From: Rossellomorea arthrocnemi
GTDB lineage: Bacteria > Bacillota > Bacilli > Bacillales > Bacillaceae_B
Assembly: GCF_904424705.1 (NCBI RefSeq)
Contig: NZ_CAJGBF010000005.1
Location: 1-64,000, forward strand
DNA length: 64,000 nt
Direction: 5' to 3'
The notes below the pieces were generated by a model. That model saw nothing but the letters and a program-made list of their open reading frames with translations, had not been told where the DNA came from and ran no database searches. The stretch's first letter is position 1, and the number at the start of each line of letters is the position of its first letter. Of this stretch, positions 35,214 to 44,293 are shown in pieces. A program made the position numbers and the translations under genes.

Positions 35214-35975
35214 ATGACAAATAACTTATTTGATTTAACCGGAAAGGTAGCGGCGATTACGGGGGCTACGCGTGGGATTGGACGGTCGATGGCGGTGGCT
35301 TTGGCAGAGGCCGGGGCTGATGTTGCTTTGCTTCAAAGGAATCCGGAGCAGACTGATGTGAAGGAGGAAATTGAACAGCTTGGTAGAAAGTGTTCGATTA
35401 TTCCATGCGATCTTGAAAAGGAAGAGGAAGTGAAATCGGCAATTCCTGGTGTGCTTTCGACATTCGGAAAGATTGATATTTTAGTAAACAATGCCGGTAT
35501 TCAACGCCGGTCTCCTTCCGTTGACTTCCCTGAATCGGATTGGGATGATGTTCTGAATATCAATTTAAAAGTGGTCTGGTTATTATGTCAGGAAGCCGGA
35601 CGTCACATGGTTGCACAAGGAGGAGGCAAAATCATCAACACCGCTTCCCTTCTATCATTCCAGGGAGGATTGACCGTTCCAGCCTATGCAGCAGCTAAAG
35701 GCGGTGTGGCACAGCTCACGAAAGCTCTCTCGAATGAATGGGCTAAAGTGGGTGTCAATGTGAACGCTATTGTCCCAGGTTATATTGCTACGGATATGAA
35801 TACAGCCTTAATCGATGACCCAATCAGGAGTAAACAGATTCTTGACCGGATTCCAGCCGAGCGATGGGGAGAGCCGGATGATTTTAAGGGAACCGTTGTT
35901 TATTTAGCTTCAGAGGCTTCGAAATATGTACATGGGCATTTGGTGGCTGTTGATGGAGGTTGGCTTGGGAGATAG
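35214..35975 (+). CDS. kduD: KduD-like SDR, 2-dehydro-3-deoxy-D-gluconate 5-dehydrogenase
   Basis: 253 residues, ATG at 35214 after AGAAGGAGAGATACAT. Classical short-chain dehydrogenase: cofactor motif TGATRGIGRSMA, NNAG at residues 92-95, catalytic Ser in NTASLLSFQGG, Tyr/Lys in YAAAKGG, and the PGYIATDMNTAL loop typical of KduD. It would reduce or oxidise 5-keto-4-deoxyuronate/KDG-type compounds with NAD(H). Placement behind a TRAP transporter and a FadR-type regulator fits uptake and use of a hexuronate or its breakdown product. It has its own upstream gap, so it may be transcribed separately. Confidence 0.82.
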   Translation: MTNNLFDLTGKVAAITGATRGIGRSMAVALAEAGADVALLQRNPEQTDVKEEIEQLGRKCSIIPCDLEKEEEVKSAIPGVLSTFGKIDILVNNAGIQRRSPSVDFPESDWDDVLNINLKVVWLLCQEAGRHMVAQGGGKIINTASLLSFQGGLTVPAYAAAKGGVAQLTKALSNEWAKVGVNVNAIVPGYIATDMNTALIDDPIRSKQILDRIPAERWGEPDDFKGTVVYLASEASKYVHGHLVAVDGGWLGR

Positions 35976-35988
35976 TTAGTTCAATACC

Positions 35989-36033
35989 GGAGGGTAGAGT
36001 GGGGACAGTCCCAATTCTACCCTCCCCTTTTTT
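35989..36033 (+). terminator. Terminator after kduD
   Basis: GGAGGGTAGA pairs with TCTACCCTCC and is followed by CCTTTTTT; an inner GGGGAC/GTCCC pair extends the stem. Confidence 0.85.
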
Positions 36034-36146
36034 CCATTAGATAAAACACGAACCGGCCCTGATCAGCCCATCCAGTCTAACCCGAACAACCACTCCATCT
36101 TCTTTTCATCTCTTTCTGGACCATATCCTGGTGAACGTTCTAGGGC

Positions 36147-37820
36147 TCACCTCCCTAAATAAAGAGAAGCAAGAGAACCGTCCCCGCGCTTCTCGTGAGT
36201 CCTGCTAAGGTTTTGTGCATCGTATTGTACTTTTCCATCGATCATGGTTAATACAACCTTTAAATCTTTAATGGTTGTGATTGGCTCTTTAAGTATGCTT
36301 TTATTTAAGATTACAAAATCCGCCAGTTTGCCAATCTCGATACTCCCTTTATTTTTTTCTTCAAAGCTAGCATAGGCACCATTCCATGTGTACGCTCTAA
36401 CTGCCTCCATTACGCTAATCCGCTGCTTCTCCCCTACTACATTGCCTCCCATTGACTCTCTGTTCACTGCAGCATGAATGCCGAGAAGAGGATCTAAAAA
36501 GGTCACTGGGGCATCAGAACCGAATGCTGCTATAATGTCTTGGTCTATAAAATCACGAGCAGGATACATGACCTCAGTACGTTCTCCATAATACTGTAAA
36601 TATTTATCTCCATTTGCATAAATGAAAACAGGATTTGGGGTTATGACCACGCCTAGCTTTTTCATTCTTTCCTGTAAATCTGATGGGGCGATTCCTGCAT
36701 GCTCGATCCTGTGCCGATGGTCTTCACGCGGGTGCTTGGCTAAAGCCGATTCATAGCAGTTCAACAACATTTCAATGGCCCGATCTCCCTGGGCATGTGC
36801 CGTTAACTGAAATCCTTTCGCATGTGCCTCCCCCATAATACGATTCAGTTCTTCCTGACTGTAATAAATAATCCCCTTATCTTCTGGTGCATGTGTATAT
36901 CCTTCACGTGTAGCAATGGTAGGTCCGACACTGCTCCCATCTGTAAATAGCTTGGCCGGGCCGATTTTAAAGTGATCATCACCTAATCCTGACACGGGAC
37001 CTGCATCGACCATTTTTCTCACAAATGCGTGTGAATTGGTGAGTGAACCGATCATCGCATAGACACGAACCTTTACCTCTTCTGCCTTAATGGCCTGTTG
37101 CATCATTCTTATCGTTTCTGAACCTTCACCATAACCACCTGCATCGTGAATACTCGTTATACCTGATTTAATAAATTCATCTGATGCCAATTTCATCCCT
37201 TTTCTGATTTCTTCATTACTGTAGCCGGCATGTTCAAAGATTTGCATATGCGCGTTTTCAATCATTCGTCCAGTCAAACGTCCATCTGGATTCTTTTCAA
37301 TGATCCCCCCTTCAGGATTCGGAGTCGTCTCCATAATACCTGCTATTTCCAATGCCTTGCTATTGACTATACTTGTATGGTTACATGTTCGAATAATGAC
37401 AATCGGATGATCAGTAGAGATAAAATCCAGTTCCTCCTTCGTTGGATACCGGTTCTCTTTGAACGTACTTTCTTTAAACCCCCAGGCTCTGACCCACTGA
37501 CCTTTTGGAGTTGTCCTTGCTTTTTCCCTTAATTCTAAAAAAAGGTCTTCCAATGATTGAAGGTGAGGCTCAATACAGCTGACACCTAAAAGATTGGTTC
37601 CATAAATGGTCAAATGGATATGGGCATCAATGAATCCGGGCATCAATGATTTGCCTTCCAAGTCAATGATGTTTGTATGTACGGTTGCTAATTTCATGAT
37701 TTCTTCTGTAGTACCCACTGCAATCACCCTGTTCTCTTTAACCGCTACAGCTTCTTCGACAGAGTTATGGTGATTGACGGTCATGACTTCTCCATTCACA
37801 AATATTAGATCTGCTTTCAT
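36147..37820 (-). CDS. YtcJ-like amidohydrolase (Amidohydro_3), 3' end extended by a REP
   Basis: 557 residues, ATG at 37820 with AGGAGGGGACACG upstream. Metal-dependent hydrolase of the YtcJ type: N-terminal FVNGEVMTVN, the HxH metal site in MPGFIDAHIHLTIYG, NCYESALAKHPREDHRHRIEHAGI, AAFGSDAPVTFLDPLLGIHAAVNRE, and a closing LADFVILNKSI. It probably hydrolyses an amide or cyclic amide in the cytoplasm; the substrate is unknown but may enter by the symporter encoded next door. The last residues (about KRGDGSLASLYLGR) are translated REP sequence (36166-36185), so the original C-terminus was replaced or prolonged. The conserved domain ends earlier, so activity is probably kept. Confidence 0.87.
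   Translation of the reverse strand: MKADLIFVNGEVMTVNHHNSVEEAVAVKENRVIAVGTTEEIMKLATVHTNIIDLEGKSLMPGFIDAHIHLTIYGTNLLGVSCIEPHLQSLEDLFLELREKARTTPKGQWVRAWGFKESTFKENRYPTKEELDFISTDHPIVIIRTCNHTSIVNSKALEIAGIMETTPNPEGGIIEKNPDGRLTGRMIENAHMQIFEHAGYSNEEIRKGMKLASDEFIKSGITSIHDAGGYGEGSETIRMMQQAIKAEEVKVRVYAMIGSLTNSHAFVRKMVDAGPVSGLGDDHFKIGPAKLFTDGSSVGPTIATREGYTHAPEDKGIIYYSQEELNRIMGEAHAKGFQLTAHAQGDRAIEMLLNCYESALAKHPREDHRHRIEHAGIAPSDLQERMKKLGVVITPNPVFIYANGDKYLQYYGERTEVMYPARDFIDQDIIAAFGSDAPVTFLDPLLGIHAAVNRESMGGNVVGEKQRISVMEAVRAYTWNGAYASFEEKNKGSIEIGKLADFVILNKSILKEPITTIKDLKVVLTMIDGKVQYDAQNLSRTHEKRGDGSLASLYLGR
36166..36185. repeat. REP element, right arm, inside the amidohydrolase reading frame
   Basis: GAAGCAAGAGAACCGTCCCC, a perfect arm, followed by GCGCTTCTC. 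It is read through on the minus strand as the C-terminal codons of the amidohydrolase. Confidence 0.85.
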
Positions 37821-37840
37821 CGTGTCCCCTCCTATTTACA

Positions 37841-37883
37841 AAACAAAATCGTCAGGGTTCCTGTTCCATTTGGAACCCTGACG
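37841..37883 (-). terminator. Terminator after the symporter gene
   Basis: CGTCAGGGTTCC (850-861) pairs perfectly with GGAACCCTGACG (872-883). On the minus strand ATTTTGTTTTG follows. It separates the symporter from the amidohydrolase transcript. Confidence 0.85.
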
Positions 37884-37892
37884 ATTCCTTTA

Positions 37893-39359
37893 TTAAGCTA
37901 CATCCACATACCTGTTTACATCTTCTTCCCGTTGCGCCTTCGTCATATAGCTCACGGCAACCATTACAACCATGTTAGAAATTAATCCAAGAATCCCAGC
38001 ATGAATGTCAAATGGAGTAGAGGTTGCGACAAGCTGGAAATAATAATTCACTACTGTACCGACAATTAATCCCAAAATGACGCCTTGAGTCGTTGCACGT
38101 CTCCAGAATAGGGCACCATAAACACCTGGTGCAAATTGTACAATCGATCCATAAGCCCCAAGTAACAAAGCAATTAACCCCTGACCTCCAAAAACGGTAA
38201 TATAGTAGGCTAAAGCACCGATGACAAATACGCCAACACGCATAATCAGTAGTGTCGTCTTATCAGAAAGGTTTCTCCATATGGATTTGACAATTCCGTC
38301 TGTGACTTCCAAAGAGGCACTATGTGTAATGGCATCAGCAGTTGACATGGCTGCAGCCAATGCACCTGCACCTACCAAACCATATAGCCATCCGGGTAGA
38401 TTCATGACCGTCGTAATTAAATAAGGGAGGATCTGGTCAGCACTTTCAAGCTGCCCTGAATCGACTACCCCTTTTGCTGCAAAACCAACAAGTAATAACG
38501 GAACTAGAAACAGGGCAAAGATAGGATAAGCCAGGACCGTTTTTTTAATCGTCCTTGGACTTGAAGCATACGATTTAGAGAATAAATGCGGCCACATCAG
38601 GAAACCAATGACAGAAACTAAAATGGTGGTTGTATAGGCCACGGTACCCATTGAGGAACCCTCTTTGCCAATTTGCAGGAACTCAGGATTCTCTCTCGCA
38701 ATAGTGGCAAACATCTCCGTCGTTCCTCCATGAAGTTGATAGACGATGGTCAAGCCAACCACCCACGATATGATAATCATCAACAACCCTTGAAAAACAT
38801 CAGACCATGCGGCAGCACGTAATCCGCCAGTAGCTACATACACAACAACAATCCCATAGGATAATAGAGCTCCTAACCAAAAAGGGATTCTGCCTTCCGT
38901 CATGATGTTAAAAATGATGGCCATGCCGGACATTTGAGTAGCCAGGTATTGAATGGAGGCAAATAAAGCAATTAAGCCTACCAATATGGCCAATACGGGG
39001 CTGTTGAATCTCCCCTTTAAAAACCCTACAACGGTATAAAGACGATGCTTTTTTCCGATTTTTCCAATCTTTGGACCGATGATATACCAAGGCAGAATAG
39101 CGAATGCCGTGTAAGTGATAATATATAAGGCCGGTGCACCTTTTGAATAAGCCCAACCCGGTGCGCCTAAAAAGGAGAATGCACTGAAAACTGCTCCACC
39201 CATTAAGAACCACATAACAAATAGTCCGAGTTTCCCGCCAGCTACGGCAAATTCATCAAGTGAACTGCCATCCCTGCCTCTTCCTGCCATCACACCAACA
39301 AATAGAGCAATGACAAGATAGATAATCATCATAAAGAGTGCGATTTGCCATCCTGGCAT
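37893..39359 (-). CDS. Sodium:solute symporter family permease
   Basis: 488 residues, about 13 membrane helices. SSS-family features are the N-terminal MIIYLVIALFVGVMAGRGRDGSSLDEFAVAGG, ATQMSGMAIIFNIM, GGLRAAAWSDVFQGLLMII, and GAGALAAAMSTADAITHSASLEVTDGI, which contains the second sodium site. The gene directly follows a DUF3311 gene, sharing one base. DUF3311-SSS pairs (B. subtilis YhjC-YhjB is one) are common and the small protein is thought to be a subunit. The transported solute is unknown; the neighbouring amidohydrolase hints at an amide or ureido compound. Confidence 0.9.
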   Translation of the reverse strand: MPGWQIALFMMIIYLVIALFVGVMAGRGRDGSSLDEFAVAGGKLGLFVMWFLMGGAVFSAFSFLGAPGWAYSKGAPALYIITYTAFAILPWYIIGPKIGKIGKKHRLYTVVGFLKGRFNSPVLAILVGLIALFASIQYLATQMSGMAIIFNIMTEGRIPFWLGALLSYGIVVVYVATGGLRAAAWSDVFQGLLMIIISWVVGLTIVYQLHGGTTEMFATIARENPEFLQIGKEGSSMGTVAYTTTILVSVIGFLMWPHLFSKSYASSPRTIKKTVLAYPIFALFLVPLLLVGFAAKGVVDSGQLESADQILPYLITTVMNLPGWLYGLVGAGALAAAMSTADAITHSASLEVTDGIVKSIWRNLSDKTTLLIMRVGVFVIGALAYYITVFGGQGLIALLLGAYGSIVQFAPGVYGALFWRRATTQGVILGLIVGTVVNYYFQLVATSTPFDIHAGILGLISNMVVMVAVSYMTKAQREEDVNRYVDVA

Positions 39360-39580
39360 TATACCTCCTCCTCCTCATCTTGATCTGGGTCAAAGCGATA
39401 TAATATAACTAAAGCTATGAATGTAATCAAAATCCACAGGATGACCCAAAAAAACAAAAACGGCAATCCGAAAATAATAGGGTCCGCTCGATTCGCAAAC
39501 TCAAATAAAGGAAAAACAAGGACTAAAAACGGAATTAACCCAACAGCGATATAAAGCTTGTTAAATGTCGCTTTGCTCAA
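39359..39580 (-). CDS. DUF3311 small membrane protein, symporter partner
   Basis: 73 residues, two membrane helices (KLYIAVGLIPFLVLVFPLFEF and GLPFLFFWVILWILITFIALVI) with the ANRADPIIFGLPF stretch of DUF3311 proteins, and an acidic tail (DPDQDEEEEV). It precedes the symporter gene with a one-base overlap, which strongly suggests a two-subunit carrier. Its role in transport is inferred from this recurrent pairing. Confidence 0.85.
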   Translation of the reverse strand: MSKATFNKLYIAVGLIPFLVLVFPLFEFANRADPIIFGLPFLFFWVILWILITFIALVILYRFDPDQDEEEEV

Positions 39581-40074
39581 ACTACCTCAGCTCCCTTTAA
39601 ATTTCATTTTTCCCCCTATAGCACCCAATGAAATATCTTTAAATTCACTCCGAAAAAAGGAAGGTGAATGTATATGTATTTACCATTCTTGCACTGATTT
39701 CATCCTATAGCTTGTACACTCGATTTCCCGTGCTTACAGTTGTTTCAACAGTTACTTTTAAAGAAATAGGGATCGCCGAAAAAACTTCGCATTTCCAAAT
39801 TTCCACCACCCATGATCCCCACACTTTCCGCCTCGACCCATTTACCATTTATAAATTCTTTAAAACAGCAATCTCATTTATCTAAATTTTCCAAAAACTA
39901 ATAATAAAAATTATCACCTAATTTTCCTGCAGTTTCATTAGACAATATGTAAAATAATCACCCCTGAACTTTATACATATTGTAAAAAGTGAACCAGAGC
40001 CGGACATGCCCAATTAAGGCAACCGGATCTTCACCTCATCAAAGTAGTTAGAGACGGACATTCGATTATCAACC

Positions 40075-40362
40075 TCAGGGAATCAGATTACGGCACAGTA
40101 CTGTCGAAGCAGATATGAAAGTTCCCCCTCTTCCCAAGTATATTTTCCACGTAGGATTGGTAACTGGTATGAACCGGTTCGAGAAAAAAGAATATGTTTT
40201 GGTAGGATCAATGTGTGGGTTATGTGAAGGCGTAATATAAGAAGAAGAACTGCTGGTTTCAATCTGGAAATGAATGTGATTGGTCATTAAACAATAGGAG
40301 AGTAAAACAAGGGATAGCTGGATGGGACTGACCACAAACTCTCCTCTACACAAAATCCCCAA
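40075..40362 (-). pseudogene. Remnant of a Y1/IS200-like transposase
   Basis: The minus-strand frame contains LSYCLMTNHIHFQIET, the HUH region of Y1 transposases (compare YAWCLMGNHVHLLMK in the intact RAYT at 2768-3544). What follows loses similarity quickly and no GHLFQ or RYIHxNP motif is present. The remaining gap 39600-40365 shows no other recognisable gene; a 73-codon plus-strand frame at 39664 has no family resemblance or good ribosome binding site. Confidence 0.5.
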
Positions 40363-40365
40363 AAT

Positions 40366-40412
40366 AAAAACACCATTCCTTCGATCCGTAATCGATTAGA
40401 ACGGTGTTTTTT
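40366..40412 (-). terminator. Terminator after the Bcr/CflA exporter gene
   Basis: AAACACCATTC (368-378) pairs with GAACGGTGTTT (399-409) with one G-U type mismatch; a T-run follows on the minus strand. Confidence 0.75.
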
Positions 40413-40413
40413 A

Positions 40414-41664
40414 TTACAAGTTATTATGAAAAGATGCGTCTGATCCTTTTAAATGCAAAGAGCCTTTCCGAACTAACAAGAAGTAAGATAGGAAGGCCAA
40501 AAAGCTTGCAGACAAGATAATAATTCCCATTGGAAGTGCAGAGTACTCACCCGCTACTCCAACAAGTGGAGCGGTTAAGGAACCAAGCAGGAACGGTAAC
40601 ACTCCTAATAAAGCAGAAGCACTTCCTGCAACATGCCCTTTCGTTTCCATTGCCAGAGAAAATGCCGATGTTCCAATAATACTGATGGACATGACTAGAA
40701 AGAAAATAGGAATCGCTACAAATAGAATCGGTGCCTTTAGTAAGATGGCCGTTAGCAAAAGGATGGCAGCTGTATTGGAAAGCCCTAATCCAATTTTCAA
40801 GAATGTTTTTTCCGGTATATAATGTGATAATCGACCAACCATTTGAGTCCCTATGATTAAGCCCACTCCATTTACTCCGAATAAGAAGCTGAATACTTGA
40901 GGGGAAACGCCATAAATGTTTTGGTAGACAAACGAAATACCTGACACATAAGCAAAGATTCCTGCTGCTGTAAATCCTTGAGTAAAGGCATATCCTGCAA
41001 ATTCACGATCCTTTAATAACATTCCAAAGTTCGTGATGACCTGCTTGAAATTCCCTGGTACCCTTTTTTCAGTGGGTAACGTTTCTTCAAGTTTTAAGCT
41101 CACTATTAATGTGAAGACCATGCCGATACAAGCCAGGACAATAAATACTCCTTTCCAACTCGTAAACGTCAGAATCGCACCACCTATAATCGGCGCAATA
41201 ATGGGTCCAAGATTTCCAACCAACATTAAAGAAGCAAAAAACTTCGTTAGTTCCCGCCCACTAAACAAATCCCGTACAATGGCTCGTGAGATCACCAGTC
41301 CCCCTGCAGCTGCAAAGCCTTGAATAAAACGGGAAACGATCAATGTATAAATATTTGGTGCGATGGCACAGATTAAAGAGGATAAAAAATACAAAGTGAG
41401 GAAGATGAGCAATGGTTTACGGCGACCATGTACATCACTCATAGGTCCTATAATTAATTGACCTAATCCGAGTCCTACTAAACAAGTGGTTAAACTAATT
41501 TGGACTAATGAAGCATTTGTGTGAAAATCATTTACAATCGTAGGAAATGAAGGCAAATACGTGTCAATCGTAAATGGACCTAAAATGGCAAGTGACCCCA
41601 ACAGCAAAGCCAGCTGTATTCTTTTAGTCTTTGATAAGTTCAATTTTTCTATCGCCTTTCTCAT
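40414..41664 (-). CDS. Bcr/CflA-type MFS drug exporter
   Basis: 416 residues, 12 membrane helices. Family motifs: GPFTIDTYLPSFPTIVNDF after the first helix, GQLIIGPMSDVHGRRKPLL (MFS motif A) near residue 72, and RFIQGFAAAGGLVISRAIVRDLF near 112. Proton-driven exporters of this group remove bicyclomycin, chloramphenicol-type drugs or amino acid derivatives. It stands alone with its own terminator. It is next to the RiPP cluster but separated by about 600 bp with repeats, so a role in resistance to the peptide is only a possibility. Confidence 0.9.
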   Translation of the reverse strand: MRKAIEKLNLSKTKRIQLALLLGSLAILGPFTIDTYLPSFPTIVNDFHTNASLVQISLTTCLVGLGLGQLIIGPMSDVHGRRKPLLIFLTLYFLSSLICAIAPNIYTLIVSRFIQGFAAAGGLVISRAIVRDLFSGRELTKFFASLMLVGNLGPIIAPIIGGAILTFTSWKGVFIVLACIGMVFTLIVSLKLEETLPTEKRVPGNFKQVITNFGMLLKDREFAGYAFTQGFTAAGIFAYVSGISFVYQNIYGVSPQVFSFLFGVNGVGLIIGTQMVGRLSHYIPEKTFLKIGLGLSNTAAILLLTAILLKAPILFVAIPIFFLVMSISIIGTSAFSLAMETKGHVAGSASALLGVLPFLLGSLTAPLVGVAGEYSALPMGIIILSASFLAFLSYFLLVRKGSLHLKGSDASFHNNL

Positions 41665-41876
41665 GAAGTAGATTAATAATTTGATAATACCTTTGTTATT
41701 GTATACCTTTCTGCAAGGTTTATCACTTAATATGCAACATTATCATTTGGCTTTTTTTGGGTAACTTTTTCATACCAGTAGACTGGTCTCCCATGTACCG
41801 CCTATAAAAAGGCTTGATTATGTAAAAAGAATGAGGCACTTTTATATTTTGCTGACTATATTCTCGTTTGTGAGCG

Positions 41877-41889
41877 GGGGTCTGACCCC
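41877..41889. repeat. GGGGTCTGACCCC palindrome, copy 1
   Basis: A perfect 6+6 palindrome with a single central base, followed by AATATACATACC. A second copy with the same flank lies at 42144-42156. It is a different family from the GAACCGTCCCC REP. Confidence 0.8.
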
Positions 41890-41894
41890 AATAT

Positions 41895-42060
41895 ACATAC
41901 CTCTTCACTGTAACAATCGTATTGTCTTTCTCTAGCCTCTTTCACGTGTCGTTGAACAGATAGAGAACCTTCCTTTTCATTTTGCATTTGATTTTTCAAA
42001 TGGACGGGAGTAAGGATTCCATTAGTAAATGTGTTGGCGTTGACTGGTAAATTCCTTGGC
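41895..42060 (-). pseudogene. Short fragment of a ComM/YifB-like Mg-chelatase gene
   Basis: The minus-strand frame reads VHLKNQMQNEKEG then SLSVQRHVKEARERQYDCYSEEVC, resembling the segment of YifB/ComM AAA+ proteins just after the arginine-finger region (xxRVxxARxRQYxRYGxExCN). The similarity stops exactly where the GGGGTCAGACCCC palindrome begins. The fragment lies in the gap 41665-42281, bounded by two palindrome copies. It is non-functional. The weak length of match keeps confidence moderate. Confidence 0.42.
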
Positions 42061-42143
42061 GGAAAATGGTAAAAGATGGATATAGAGGGGGTTCTTGGCT
42101 GTATTCGCTTTAACACACTAACGCTGTGCCCTTTAGTTGGGTG

Positions 42144-42156
42144 GGGGTCTGACCCC
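42144..42156. repeat. GGGGTCTGACCCC palindrome, copy 2
   Basis: Same palindrome and AATATACA flank as the copy at 41877-41889; the two bracket the ComM-like fragment. Confidence 0.8.
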
Positions 42157-42166
42157 AATATACAAA

Positions 42167-42192
42167 GACGAGGGGATGATTTCACCCTCGTC
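42167..42192 (-). terminator. Hairpin at the 3' end of the RiPP operon
   Basis: GACGAGGG (167-174) pairs with CCCTCGTC (185-192). On the minus strand TTTG follows. It is the first good hairpin after the exporter stop at 42282 and a candidate operon terminator. Confidence 0.55.
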
Positions 42193-42281
42193 ATTTTCAT
42201 GTTTGGGGCTGGTTCATAGAGAGAGGACGGACTCCCTCCTACCTATACGTTTTTACGATTGGAACAAGGGACCTGTCCTGT

Positions 42282-43508
42282 TTATGCTTCCGCCTTGATG
42301 GACTGATCAAATTCTCCTTTGCCGACATCTTTAAAATAGATGATTCCCATATTGATGATGAATACTGAGGAGGCTAGAAGGAGCAATGTCCATGTTAAGC
42401 CAAGCACTTCTGATATCGGTCCCGCCAGTACAAATCCAATCGGCATGAATACAAAGGATACAAAGGAATCCAGTGAACCGATTCTGGATAGCATATGCTC
42501 AGGCACCTTCTGTTGAACAAGTGTATCCCAGAAGACAGCACTTAGTATAATGCTTGCGCTCGCAAACATAGCCACTACCATAATCAACCAGTGCGAAGCC
42601 GGTCCAAGCAACATGAGGATCTGGAGCGGCACTAATACAGTCATAAAGCTAAAAGCAAACTTCAATGGATTTTTCGGCTTGAAGTTGTGAGAAATTAAGC
42701 CTCCGAGCAAGCCGCCAACTGAGGCAGCCGTTAAAATCATCCCCCATTCTTTCGGACCATTCAACTGACCTAACAAAGCTATCGGACCAAGAACATTAAA
42801 TGCCGCAACCGCAAAGTTTATCATAGCAAACGTGATAAGTGACTTCCAAATCCAGGTTTGATTCTTCGCTAAATGGATTCCCTCTTTCAAATCCTGCCAA
42901 TAGGAGCTATCTACTGTAGTTTCCAACTTATACTTCGGTGTAACCAACAACATAAGTATAAGACTTACAAAGAACGTCATGGCGTCAATGAAAAAGATGA
43001 TATCAAACCCGACCATAACAACCAGTATCCCTGCAACGGCAGGACCAGCTATTTCAAGTATGCTATTCACAATGCTCAGGAGGGAATTTGCCTGTTGAAG
43101 CTGATTTTCTTTTGCAATTTGTGGTATCAGTCCACCTGAAGCAGGGGAATGAAAGGCACTAACTGCGCCATATAATAAGGCAGAGATCACTAAATGCCAT
43201 AGTTCAATTGAATGGGTAAAAAAGAGAAAAGCAATGGTTAAATGATTGGCCCCTTGAAGGAGATCCGAACAAATGAGAATGCTCTTCCTTGAAATACGGT
43301 CGGCCCAAACTCCGCCAAACATGACGAACAACACTCTCGTAATCCAAAGTGCCCCCAGGACAAGACCAAGACTGGTGGCACTTCCTGTCACTTCTAATAC
43401 TGCAAAGGTGATGGTGACAGGTATGAGCGTATTGCCAATAGAAGAAATGACGTGTGCGAGCCAAAAAGTAAGAAAGTTTATATCTTTAAGAATATGTATG
43501 GGTTTCAT
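42282..43508 (-). CDS. MFS exporter at the end of the RiPP operon
   Basis: 408 residues, 12 membrane helices, of the DHA3/EntS-like (MFS_3) group: FWLAHVISSIGNTLIPVTITFAVLEVTGSATSLGLVLG, motif A GVWADRISRKSILICSDLLQGANH, and SPASGGLIPQIAKENQLQQANSL. The ATG at 43508 overlaps the upstream oxygenase stop (ATGA), with GGAGGAATTCA before it, so it is translationally coupled to the biosynthetic genes. The likely job is export of the finished small peptide product or self-protection. No peptidase-containing ABC exporter is encoded here, which is unusual for a RiPP cluster and suggests trimming by another protease. Confidence 0.85.
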   Translation of the reverse strand: MKPIHILKDINFLTFWLAHVISSIGNTLIPVTITFAVLEVTGSATSLGLVLGALWITRVLFVMFGGVWADRISRKSILICSDLLQGANHLTIAFLFFTHSIELWHLVISALLYGAVSAFHSPASGGLIPQIAKENQLQQANSLLSIVNSILEIAGPAVAGILVVMVGFDIIFFIDAMTFFVSLILMLLVTPKYKLETTVDSSYWQDLKEGIHLAKNQTWIWKSLITFAMINFAVAAFNVLGPIALLGQLNGPKEWGMILTAASVGGLLGGLISHNFKPKNPLKFAFSFMTVLVPLQILMLLGPASHWLIMVVAMFASASIILSAVFWDTLVQQKVPEHMLSRIGSLDSFVSFVFMPIGFVLAGPISEVLGLTWTLLLLASSVFIINMGIIYFKDVGKGEFDQSIKAEA

Positions 43509-44293
43509 TGAATTCCTCCTGCAGCCGAAAGGTTTTTTGTGCGATGATTTTCCTTTAGTTTATTCAGTACTTTAACCCAAGCATCCTTTTTCCTTTTCTT
43601 AAGGTAGATTTCTGCCAGATGAACGTTACTTTCGTTAATAAAATTTCCAGTCACAGATATGGTTGGTTCGAGATTCACGACTTCATGTGCCCAACCACTC
43701 GGGGTGAAAACCATGTCACCTGGGAATTGAAGAACTTCCACTTCATACCTTGAGGAAGGAAACTCACTCGCATATTCCTCTTCTAATATACCCTGACCAA
43801 TCGACTCTCCAGGAGATAAGAACCTCCATTTTTTCGTTCCACTTAATAGTAGATTCCAGGCACTACTCATCATGACATCGACGTGAAGCGCAGTAGATGA
43901 TGTTCCCGGCCCCAGAAATAACCAAAGCCAGGGCGGCTTCACTTCTTGTGGTAAAGAATCTAACCAATTCGAAAAGGTTACGGGTAGATCGACCTTATCC
44001 ATTATTTCATCTAACATTTCCCTGTTACGCAAGTTGGATGCATACCATGGATGATCATCACTTGTCTCATTCATATAAGCCAGATATTCCCCCATGGTGA
44101 ACTCCCGTGTCTCCCGATCCTTTTTCCGGCTTGCGATAATGGGACTTCTACTATATTTCAAAGACTCAATAGTATGAGATACAAGGTTGGTATATTCCGA
44201 TTGCGATAAGTGTTTTCTTATTATCACTGGTTTTTCCAATGCATGTAATGGGAGATCCTGTTTAATAGTCAGTTCTTTTACAGCGTCAGTCAT
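43505..44293 (-). CDS. JmjC/cupin_8-type 2-oxoglutarate oxygenase (fourth oxygenase of the RiPP cluster)
   Basis: 262 residues from the ATG at 44293 (GGAGGTGTGAA upstream, 4-bp overlap with the preceding stop); an upstream start at 44323 is less likely. JmjC core: PPWLWLFLGPGTSSTALHVDVMMSSAWNLLLSGTKKWRFLSP holds the iron ligands His137 and Asp139 and a Lys-Lys-Trp strand typical for 2-oxoglutarate binding. GDMVFTPSGWAHEVVNLEPTISVTGNFI supplies the distal iron ligand His203. The layout resembles JMJD6-like and FIH-like hydroxylases rather than its three neighbours. It has no C-terminal winged-helix region. It probably hydroxylates a peptide residue (His, Arg or other) in the precursor; this is inferred from context. 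Confidence 0.82.
   Translation of the reverse strand: MTDAVKELTIKQDLPLHALEKPVIIRKHLSQSEYTNLVSHTIESLKYSRSPIIASRKKDRETREFTMGEYLAYMNETSDDHPWYASNLRNREMLDEIMDKVDLPVTFSNWLDSLPQEVKPPWLWLFLGPGTSSTALHVDVMMSSAWNLLLSGTKKWRFLSPGESIGQGILEEEYASEFPSSRYEVEVLQFPGDMVFTPSGWAHEVVNLEPTISVTGNFINESNVHLAEIYLKKRKKDAWVKVLNKLKENHRTKNLSAAGGIQ

Noticed and set aside
39664..39885. 73-codon plus-strand frame upstream of the symporter operon
   Set aside because: No ribosome binding site or recognisable features; probably chance.
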